Below, in pieces: positions 22,322 through 28,285 of a stretch of DNA of 28,285 bases. The notes under the pieces were generated by a model, which searched no databases, was not told the DNA's origin, and worked only from the letters and a program-made list of their open reading frames with translations. The position numbers were made by a program, and so were the translations under genes. The DNA comes from Candidatus Aminicenantota bacterium (GTDB lineage: Bacteria > Acidobacteriota > Aminicenantia > Aminicenantales > Aminicenantaceae). Within the stretch, counting starts at the first letter, position 1. Each line of letters starts with the position of its first letter. Location: positions 1 to 28,285 of the forward strand of contig WTAW01000061.1 in NCBI GenBank assembly GCA_013139435.1, in the 5' to 3' direction.

Positions 22322-22780
22322 ATGAAGAGGATATTTCCAGTTCTTCTGATAGCTCTTGCTGTGTGTTCTTTAGCAAGAACTCCGAGCGAGGATTATATCC
22401 AGGTTTTTTTCCCGAATGGAAAAATCATCACTGCTGAACTTGCGGCTTCGGATGCGGAGAGAGCCCGCGGACTTATGAACAGAGAGATAATCAATCCTGA
22501 TCAAGGAATGCTGTTTGTTTTCGATTACGAAGGGGTTCACTCGATGTGGATGAAAAATATGCTCATTCCCCTGGACTTTCTGTGGCTGGACAGGGAACAG
22601 CGAATTGTTCATATCGAAGAGAATGTTCCTCCCTGTGAAAGAGATCCGTGTCCGTCCTATGCGTCCAAGATCCCGGCGATGTACGTTTTAGAATTGAAAG
22701 CGGGAAGTATTAAGCAAAATGGGCTGAACCTGTATGATAAGATCGATTTTGTACTCAAGGAGATCGATCGCAAAACGTGA
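22322..22780 (+). CDS. DUF192 family exported protein
   Basis: 152 residues from the ATG at 22322, which has GAGG 6 nt upstream. A longer frame exists from 22058 but overlaps pcm out of frame and is not credible. An N-terminal signal peptide (about 1-19) is followed by a DUF192 domain with its characteristic stretches: AELAASDAERARGLMNRE, GMLFVFDYEGVHSMWMKNMLIPLDFLWLD, and the final MYVLELKAGSIKQNGLNLYDKI. Cys15 is near a lipobox position, but the preceding Val argues against a standard lipoprotein. The role of DUF192 is not established. It is followed by a 145-nt repeat element and is convergent with lpxB. Confidence 0.88.
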   Translation: MKRIFPVLLIALAVCSLARTPSEDYIQVFFPNGKIITAELAASDAERARGLMNREIINPDQGMLFVFDYEGVHSMWMKNMLIPLDFLWLDREQRIVHIEENVPPCERDPCPSYASKIPAMYVLELKAGSIKQNGLNLYDKIDFVLKEIDRKT

Positions 22781-22809
22781 AATATAAACCGCAAAAGTTC
22801 TTTAGATTA

Positions 22810-22954
22810 CCTGGATTATTCATAAACTATCGATTATGAGTGAAAATCGTATATGAAATGTAGCGCCTAAATGAATACTCTGAAAAAAACAATGTAACAT
22901 TCTGAAATTTGGTCTGTTAAAATGAGAATCGACATTTTTTATGAATAATTCAGG
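22810..22954. repeat. MITE-like element overlapping the end of lpxB
   Basis: 145 nt with terminal inverted repeats: CCTGGATTATTCATAAAC at 22810-22827 and, on the other strand from 22954, CCTGAATTATTCATAAA. Fourteen of the first fifteen positions agree, and a TCGATT block is shared a little further in. There is no gene inside. The right terminal repeat contains the last five codons and the TAA stop of lpxB (22939-22941). The element lies between convergent genes and may also end transcription on both sides. Confidence 0.8.
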
Positions 22955-24081
22955 AAAAGCAGTTTCCCCAGCGCTTTCGCTGCGTTTTGTGAGGCCTTCC
23001 GTTCACCCAAAGATCCTCTAATCTTCTGGAATTGCTCTTTCATGCGTGCTCTGGTCTGCTCTGACTGGAGGATATTTCTGGTTTCGTTCACAATATTGTC
23101 GGGTGTGAACCTTTTTTGGATCAATTCCGGGATAATTTTCGAGCCCGCAAGGATGTTGACGATACTGTACGTTCGTGTGCGTACAAAAGGAATCCCCAGA
23201 CTGTAGGTTAGAGGGGAAATCCGGTAGTATGCGATGAAAGGGACTCCGAGGAGTGCGGCTTCCAGGTTTGCCGTTCCACAAGAGGAAAGGATCAAATCAC
23301 TGTATGCCATCCCTTCCAAGCGGTCCTCTGTGAGGATATTAATGCGGGACTGGTCAGGCGGGAGAAAGCTCCTCAAGTATTCAACATCCAAATTCTCCGC
23401 CAGGGGAAGAACATGCTGGATTCCCCACTCCTCTTCGATCTTTTGAACTGCAGGGGTGAGTATTGGCATGTGGTAGTTGATCTCCGACTGTCTGCTTCCC
23501 GGGAGCAGACAGATCGTTTTTTTATCCGGAGAGAGATTATACTTCTGATAAAATTCCTCCCTGGAGAGCGATAAATTCATTCTCTCGAGAAGCGGATGCC
23601 CAACATATTCTGCTGGGATCCCGGCCTGTTGGTAGATCTTTGCCTCAAAGGGAAAGATCAACAGCATTTTATCCACATACTTTTTTATCGTTTTCAGCCT
23701 TCCTTTTCTCCATGCCCAGACTGTGGGACTTATGTAATAAAGCACTGGGATCCCAAGCTTTTTGAGCGATTTCACTAGACGGAGGTTAAAGTCTGGAGAA
23801 TCGATCAAAACAGCGGCCTCAGGTTTCCGCCGCTCCACTTCATGCTTGATGTTACTGAGAATTCTCTTCAATCGCGGAAGGTGAGAGAGGATTTCGAATA
23901 TACCCACATGCGAAAGGTCTTGAATGGAATAGAGAAGGCTGACCCCCTCCTCTTTCATTTGGTGTCCCCCGATCCCAAAAAATTCCGTCGATGGATTATT
24001 GTTTCTGAACTCTTTGATAAAACTGGCTCCGCATTTCTCTCCAGAATTTTCTCCGGCAACGATAAGAATGGAGTGTGTCAA
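22939..24081 (-). CDS. lpxB: Lipid-A-disaccharide synthase
   Basis: Glycosyltransferase (GT19) joining UDP-diacylglucosamine and lipid X at the inner membrane, so the cell is expected to make lipid A. The 380 residues show the family start ILIVAGENSGEKCGA, GIGGHQMKEEGV, DSPDFNLRLVK, YYISPTVWAWRKGR, YVGHPLLE, LLPGSRQSEI and SSCGTANLEAALLGVPFIAYYR, all in the expected order. The start codon is TTG (24081-24079), which overlaps the TGA of the upstream pseudopilin gene (TTGA), indicating translational coupling. The final residues FLNYS and the stop lie in the terminal repeat of a MITE-like element, so the natural C-terminus may have been altered. Confidence 0.94.
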   Translation of the reverse strand: MTHSILIVAGENSGEKCGASFIKEFRNNNPSTEFFGIGGHQMKEEGVSLLYSIQDLSHVGIFEILSHLPRLKRILSNIKHEVERRKPEAAVLIDSPDFNLRLVKSLKKLGIPVLYYISPTVWAWRKGRLKTIKKYVDKMLLIFPFEAKIYQQAGIPAEYVGHPLLERMNLSLSREEFYQKYNLSPDKKTICLLPGSRQSEINYHMPILTPAVQKIEEEWGIQHVLPLAENLDVEYLRSFLPPDQSRINILTEDRLEGMAYSDLILSSCGTANLEAALLGVPFIAYYRISPLTYSLGIPFVRTRTYSIVNILAGSKIIPELIQKRFTPDNIVNETRNILQSEQTRARMKEQFQKIRGSLGERKASQNAAKALGKLLFLNYS

Positions 24082-24722
24082 TCCTTTTCTTCTTCCTGGC
24101 CGTAATAGACGATTTCAGGCATGTTGCTCGAGTCCATCCCATGAAAAAAGAGCCATTTATCATAAGAATCGCTGTCAAGATAGATTTTGAAGGAACTTTT
24201 ATCTGATGAGCTCACAACTCCGATGATTTGGGGATTGTCCACAGAGTTGAGAGCGCTGAAGGGAACGATGTAGATTTTTTGAATGGCTGCCGCACTCCCT
24301 CTTCCCGCTTGTCCGGCCCTTGATGAGCCTTCCTGGAGTGTCCTCCCTCTACGTCTTTGAGAAGTGCGCTCGAAAGGATTCTGGCGGGAGCGGCGAGCCT
24401 GTTGTGGCTGCGTCGTGGCACCCCGCTGATAAGGGAGAATAATGTTCCACTCTCCATGCGATGTCATCGGATCTCTGTACAGCCGGCGGAGGCATTTTTC
24501 TTCGATGAGCTCGTCGAGTGTGCTGGGAAAACTTCCTGGCTTTTTGAGCTGGAAGAGCCGGACCGCCTCTACATATTGATTTCCCCTAAAGATCAACTCT
24601 TCTTCTTTTTCCCGTTGGATCTGTGTCTGCCAGACAGGAACGGCTACAAGAAGCCCGATACTCAAGATCGAAACTGCAAATATGAGGATGAGCAGGGTGT
24701 AACCCTTTTGTCTCTCACTCAT
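24078..24722 (-). CDS. Type II secretion-type pseudopilin without Glu5
   Basis: 214 residues from the ATG at 24722, with AAGGGAG 6 nt upstream; an upstream start at 24764 would overlap the preceding gene. The prepilin-like leader MSERQKG is followed by YTLLILIFAVSILSIGLLVAVP, a hydrophobic N-helix. The usual Glu at position +5 of the mature protein is Ile, which in type II secretion is a feature of the GspK-like minor tip pseudopilin. There is a globular stretch with FPSTLDELIEEKCLRRLYRDPMT, then an Arg/Gln/Gly-rich low-complexity linker (about 112-150), and a final domain. It is third of three consecutive pseudopilin genes and coupled to lpxB. Confidence 0.75.
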   Translation of the reverse strand: MSERQKGYTLLILIFAVSILSIGLLVAVPVWQTQIQREKEEELIFRGNQYVEAVRLFQLKKPGSFPSTLDELIEEKCLRRLYRDPMTSHGEWNIILPYQRGATTQPQQARRSRQNPFERTSQRRRGRTLQEGSSRAGQAGRGSAAAIQKIYIVPFSALNSVDNPQIIGVVSSSDKSSFKIYLDSDSYDKWLFFHGMDSSNMPEIVYYGQEEEKD

Positions 24723-24757
24723 GTTGCACTCCCTTCTGCGAGCGAATGAATCGGTTC

Positions 24758-25159
24758 TCACCATGTGGAGTAAAGTGTCCCATCCAGGGATGTTTCATAA
24801 GAGCCTGATCTTACATCAGATATGCCTGGCTGAACTCCAGCGACCAGATCTTCCTCGGTGAGGACTTCCATGAATTCGAACCACGAATCCGTGGTCCTGG
24901 TGATGGGATCTACGGGAATTCTAAAGAGATAGCCGTCATCGACAAGCGTCTGTAGAGAGGCAGGATATTGGCCTTTATCTAAATAGTATTGACCGATGAG
25001 TTTTCTCATCAGAAAGAGGTCCTCTTTAAGCACAGCCTCTCTAGCTCTTTTTGTGGCATTTGTGTATTGGGGTAGCCCCAATCCCACGAGAATGCCGAGC
25101 AAAGCAAAAACAATCATCATTTCGATGAGAGTGAACCCTTTTTGTCTTTGATTTTTCAT
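24758..25159 (-). CDS. Type II secretion pseudopilin (GspG-like)
   Basis: 133 residues. A short basic leader MKNQRQKG is followed by FTLIEMMIVFALLGILVGLG, a textbook prepilin cleavage site and N-helix with Glu5. The C-terminal part has the GspG-style pattern LIGQYYLDKGQYPASLQTLVDDGYL..IPVDPITRTTDSWF and ends SLDGTLYSTW, the same type of ending as the next pseudopilin. It is expected in an inner-membrane pseudopilus. GAGGA lies about 11 nt before ATG. No secretin, ATPase or prepilin peptidase genes are in the window. Confidence 0.88.
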   Translation of the reverse strand: MKNQRQKGFTLIEMMIVFALLGILVGLGLPQYTNATKRAREAVLKEDLFLMRKLIGQYYLDKGQYPASLQTLVDDGYLFRIPVDPITRTTDSWFEFMEVLTEEDLVAGVQPGISDVRSGSYETSLDGTLYSTW

Positions 25160-25190
25160 TCTTGAATATTCCTCATCTTAATTTAAGAGT

Positions 25191-25673
25191 CTACCAATCC
25201 TTGTATTTTGTCCCATCCAGAGCTGTTCCCGGGCTTTTTGTGAAGACGTCATAAATATTTTCGCCTCCCCAGATATCTGAATCATGATCATCCTGGTAGG
25301 ATCGGAGTCCCCAATCATAGGAGTTCGTCATCGGGTCTTTGGGAATACGCCGCAAGAATTTTACGATCTTAGTGACCTCTTGGCCGTCGACTTCCATTTT
25401 GGCCTCAACCCCCTCGACCAATGTTTCCAGGTCGGGAGGATATCCTTCTGTGTCTTCGTCGAATTCGAATGCCTTTTCATCCGCAAGCTTTTTGTAGGTA
25501 TCGATGGCCTCTCTCATCATCCTCAGGTTTCTTCTGAGCGTGGTTTCCCTTTCTCTTTTGACAGCCGTTTTGGCCAATGGCAAAACAGCGAGGGCCAGAA
25601 TGGACACTATGGTAAGAGTGACCAACATTTCAACCAGAGTAAATCCCTTTTTTCTAAAGGCTGATAGAATCAT
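25191..25673 (-). CDS. Type II secretion pseudopilin (GspG-like), larger
   Basis: 160 residues. Leader MILSAFRKKG, then FTLVEMLVTLTIVSILALAV with Glu5 conserved, giving a processed pseudopilin. It shares with its neighbour the YPPDLETLVEG..RRIPKDPMTNSYDWGLRSYQDD pattern and the end ALDGTKYKDW. The inserted segment FEFDEDTEGYPP is acidic and could bind calcium as in GspG, but this is inference. It begins 20 nt after the pnp stop, with no terminator between, so it is probably transcribed with rpsO and pnp. Confidence 0.87.
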   Translation of the reverse strand: MILSAFRKKGFTLVEMLVTLTIVSILALAVLPLAKTAVKRERETTLRRNLRMMREAIDTYKKLADEKAFEFDEDTEGYPPDLETLVEGVEAKMEVDGQEVTKIVKFLRRIPKDPMTNSYDWGLRSYQDDHDSDIWGGENIYDVFTKSPGTALDGTKYKDW

Positions 25674-25693
25674 TTTTGCCTGTAACTATTATA

Positions 25694-27886
25694 TCAAAAA
25701 CGATTTTTATTGTGACGACTGTGAGAAGAATGTTTCTTATATGGCTTGTCTGATTGGTATGGTTTATCTGATCTATATGGTTTGTCAGAACTGTCGTTAC
25801 TGCGTGAGTCCTGATCGAGAGCTTTTTTACTTAGACGAATTTTATTGTTTTCGTCGATGTTGATGACCTTAACCTGCAGTATTTGCCCCATTTTCAGAAC
25901 ATCTCTGACGTTCCTGATCCTTTGATGGGAGATCTCGGAAATGTGGAGGAGGCCGTCAGTTTTCGGCAGGATCTCGATGAATGCGCCGTAATCCTCGATG
26001 CGAACAACTTTTCCTGTGTAAGTCTTTCCGGATTCGGCTTCGACCGTTAGGTCTTGGATCATCTTTTTAGCTTTTTCGGCAGCTTCCATGTCAGTGGATG
26101 CGATGGTGATTTTTCCAGTGTCATCGATCTCGATCTTTGCCTTTGTCTCAGCAATGATCTTCTTAATGATCTTACCCGCAGGTCCGATCACATCTCCAAC
26201 TCTCTCTGGTTTTACGAAGATATTGATGATGCGTGGCGCATAGGGAGAAATATCGGGTCTTGGAGACGGCAAGACCTCCTTCATTTTTTCGAGGACTTTT
26301 AATCGCGCCTCACGCGCTTTGACAAGGCCTTCTCTGAGGATATCTGAAGAGATGGAGGGGATCTTTAAATCCATCTGGATAGCGGTGATCCCTTTCTCCG
26401 ATCCTGCGACCTTGAGGTCCATATCTCCAAAATGATCCTCCATACCTGCGATATCTGTGAGGATGGCGTAACGGTCATTTTCTTTGACGAGTCCTATGGA
26501 GATTCCAGCCACTATCATCGAGAGTGGAACGCCTGCGTCCATCAATGAGAGAACGCCTCCACAGACTGTAGCCATTGAGGATGAGCCGTTGGACTCGAGG
26601 ATATCGGAGACGATCCTGATTGTATATGGGAAATCTTCTTCTTTGGGAGTCGAATGAAGAATGGATTTTTCTGCCAGAGCGCCATGCCCGATCTCGCGTC
26701 TCCCTGGACCTCGGAGAAATGACACTTCGCCAACACTAAAAGGAGGGAAATTGTAGTGAAGCATGAACCTCTTTTCTCCTTCTTCTCCCAATCCATCTAT
26801 CCTTTGAACATCATCGAATGTTCCAAGCGTGACCGTAGCCAGGCATTGGGTTTCCCCGCGAGTAAACAGGGCAGAACCGTGTGTTCTGGGGAGGATCCCA
26901 ACTTCGGCAGTGATGGGCCTGATCGTATCAAATGTTCTCCCATCCACTCTTTTTTTGTCGTCCAGGATGAGCTTTCTGACCAATTTTTTTTGTATCTGGT
27001 AGTAGATTTCTTTCGTTTCTCTGATCTCGTCCTCATTCTCTTCGGGGATTCCTTCGAGAAGAGAGTCCAAAATATTGGAGATTTTTTCCTCTCTTTCCTG
27101 TTTTTTTTCTGTTTGTATGGCCTCTAAAAATGAGGCTTGTATTTCTGTTTGGATTTTTTCCAATCGGCTTTCGTCGATTTTTTTTGGGACAAATTCTCGT
27201 TTTTGAATGTTCAGTCGTTCTGCAAGGTCCTTTTGGGCCTGAATGATTCGAGCTATGACTTCTTGTGTGGCCTCACAAGCCTTGACAACAATTTCTTCGT
27301 CGAGTTCCTTGCATCCTGCTTCGATGACGACGATCCCTGCATCTGTTCCAACCACTGTCATGTTCAGGGGGCTTTCTTCCCGTTGACTTTTGGTTGGATT
27401 GATGACGAATTCATCGTTGATGTAGCCTACTTTTACAGCTCCAATGGGTGTCGTAAAGGGAATGTCGGAAAAATAGAGGGCGACCGAAGCCCCTATGAGC
27501 CCTAGGGTGTCGGGTTCATTCTCTATATCTGCAGAGAGGAGGAGTGCGATAATTTGAGTGTCAAAATAGTATCCCTCAGGAAATAGAGACCTTATAGGCC
27601 TGTCGATCAAACGACTGAGCAGGATCTCCCTTTCTGAGGGTCTTCCTTCACGCTTGAAGAAGCCGCCGGGAATCTTCCCTGCAGCATAGGTATTTTCTCG
27701 GTAGTCCACGATCAAAGGAAGGAAAGGCTTTGGTTCTTTCACATCTTTTTTTGATGTGGCTGAGACAAACATCACGGTGTCTCCGTATCTGATCAAAGCT
27801 GAGCCATCTGCTTGTGTGGCCACTTTATTGATATCGATCGATAGAGTACGGTTGCTGATTTCTAAATTGATTGTTTGGTAAGACAT
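25694..27886 (-). CDS. pnp: Polyribonucleotide nucleotidyltransferase (PNPase)
   Basis: 3'-5' phosphorolytic exoribonuclease of RNA turnover. The 730-residue protein has two RNase PH-like cores (about 10-220 and 310-550; DYRENTYAAGKIPGGFFKREGRPSE and FTRGETQCLATVTLGTFDD), a KH domain (about 555-615, VIGPAGKIIKKIIAETKAKIEI) and an S1 domain (about 622-690, GKVVRIEDYGAFIEILPKTDGLLHISEIS). After the S1 domain is a short tail with three SDKPY repeats (SSDKPYR, SDKPYQ, SDKPYKK) ending in a His/Ser/Arg/Asn-rich stretch. The ATG follows AAGGA. It lies 21 nt after rpsO, the usual arrangement. Confidence 0.97.
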   Translation of the reverse strand: MSYQTINLEISNRTLSIDINKVATQADGSALIRYGDTVMFVSATSKKDVKEPKPFLPLIVDYRENTYAAGKIPGGFFKREGRPSEREILLSRLIDRPIRSLFPEGYYFDTQIIALLLSADIENEPDTLGLIGASVALYFSDIPFTTPIGAVKVGYINDEFVINPTKSQREESPLNMTVVGTDAGIVVIEAGCKELDEEIVVKACEATQEVIARIIQAQKDLAERLNIQKREFVPKKIDESRLEKIQTEIQASFLEAIQTEKKQEREEKISNILDSLLEGIPEENEDEIRETKEIYYQIQKKLVRKLILDDKKRVDGRTFDTIRPITAEVGILPRTHGSALFTRGETQCLATVTLGTFDDVQRIDGLGEEGEKRFMLHYNFPPFSVGEVSFLRGPGRREIGHGALAEKSILHSTPKEEDFPYTIRIVSDILESNGSSSMATVCGGVLSLMDAGVPLSMIVAGISIGLVKENDRYAILTDIAGMEDHFGDMDLKVAGSEKGITAIQMDLKIPSISSDILREGLVKAREARLKVLEKMKEVLPSPRPDISPYAPRIINIFVKPERVGDVIGPAGKIIKKIIAETKAKIEIDDTGKITIASTDMEAAEKAKKMIQDLTVEAESGKTYTGKVVRIEDYGAFIEILPKTDGLLHISEISHQRIRNVRDVLKMGQILQVKVINIDENNKIRLSKKALDQDSRSNDSSDKPYRSDKPYQSDKPYKKHSSHSRHNKNRF

Positions 27887-27907
27887 GTTGATTCCTTCGA
27901 CAAACTC

Positions 27908-28174
27908 CTATTTTCGGAGTTTGAGTTTTTTGATGAGATTTTCGTAACGTTTTACATCCTGTTTTTTCAAATATTCCAGAAGGCGTTTCCTCTGCCCCAC
28001 AAGTTTCATGAGTCCAGTTCGAGAATGGTAATCTTTTTTATGCATGGAAAAGTGTCCGGCTAAGTAATTGATTCTGTTTGTTATGAGCGCAACTTGAACT
28101 TCTGGCGAACCTGTATCTTTTGAATGAGTTCTGTTGTCTTTGACAATTATTTCTTTATCTTCTTTACTCTGCAC
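27908..28174 (-). CDS. rpsO: 30S ribosomal protein S15
   Basis: 88 residues, the normal size. Family signature stretches are HSKDTGSPEVQVALITNRINYL, HKKDYHSRTGLMKLVGQRKRLLEYLK and YENLIKKLKLR. It binds the central domain of 16S rRNA. The start is GTG (28174-28172) preceded by AAGGAG 9 nt away. It heads the rpsO-pnp-pseudopilin-lpxB run. Upstream (28175-28244) is AT-rich with a possible TTTACA -35 and CATAAT -10, but the 20-nt spacing is too long for a confident promoter. Confidence 0.97.
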   Translation of the reverse strand: MQSKEDKEIIVKDNRTHSKDTGSPEVQVALITNRINYLAGHFSMHKKDYHSRTGLMKLVGQRKRLLEYLKKQDVKRYENLIKKLKLRK

Positions 28175-28244
28175 TAGTATTTTCTCCTTGGAAATAATGT
28201 ATTATGCTATCAGAAAAGTTGCTGATTGTAAATAACTTAAATGT

Positions 28245-28259
28245 CCTGAATAATCCAGG
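28245..28259. repeat. End of another CCTGGATTATTC-type repeat
   Basis: CCTGAATAATCCAGG, the same terminal motif as in the elements at 18848, 21262 and 22810, here nearly palindromic in itself. It lies just upstream of rpsO. The rest of the copy, if present, would extend past the window edge. Confidence 0.5.
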
Positions 28260-28285
28260 TCATGTTGGTTTTGCAATAGCTCTGT

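Noticed and set aside
27887..27907. RNase III-processed hairpin between rpsO and pnp as in E. coli
   Set aside because: The gap is only 21 nt and has no stem.

Overview
The window looks like a chromosomal stretch of a Gram-negative bacterium. It carries lipid A synthesis (lpxB), lipoprotein N-acylation (lnt), a SPOR protein and type II-type pseudopilins. A large secreted protein of the 'VWFA-related Acidobacterial domain' type and overall moderate GC point to Acidobacteriota or a close relative such as Aminicenantes. That placement is inference. Most of the window is housekeeping DNA in long minus-strand operons.

Layout. 1-599: partial Cys-rich conserved gene with its own promoter. 693-4835 (minus): DUF1844 gene, ribF, pyrR, pyrC, rnc. 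4965-5753 (plus): mazG. 5770-11265 (minus): nfeD, slipin, SPOR protein, lnt, prfB. prfB is split by the classical programmed +1 frameshift, and its true start lies inside the end of lnt. 11383-13512 (plus): the VWFA-related protein, divergent from nfeD. 13513-15030: an AT-rich accessory patch with an unrecognised two-TM/coiled-coil/winged-helix-like protein, a terminator, inverted repeats and a probable serine-recombinase remnant. 15052-16370 (plus): HU-like protein and a deoxyhypusine-synthase-like protein. 16356-19295 (minus): coaE plus a small signalling cluster (one intact PilZ, one LuxR-type regulator with a dead receiver, two eroded PilZ paralogues). 19806-22780 (plus): archaeal-type proS, pcm, DUF192 protein. 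22939-28174 (minus): rpsO, pnp, three pseudopilin genes and lpxB, closely packed.

How the genes fit together. NfeD and slipin are a membrane protease and its scaffold, followed by envelope genes (SPOR, Lnt). The rpsO-pnp pair is fused by proximity to a pseudopilin set and lpxB. The LuxR/PilZ cluster suggests a signalling module in which phosphorylation and c-di-GMP binding have been lost from several parts.

Main observations. (1) A family of small non-coding repeats with CCTGRATTATTCAT-type termini occurs at 18848, 21262, 22810 and 28245; the copy at 22810-22954 supplies the last codons and stop of lpxB. (2) Several well-formed sigma-70 promoters have their -10 box only 9-11 nt before the start codon, predicting leaderless or near-leaderless mRNAs. 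(3) RNase III has Gly where a catalytic metal-binding Asp is expected. (4) The PilZ trio shows graded loss of the c-di-GMP motifs. No CRISPR array, rRNA or tRNA was recognised.
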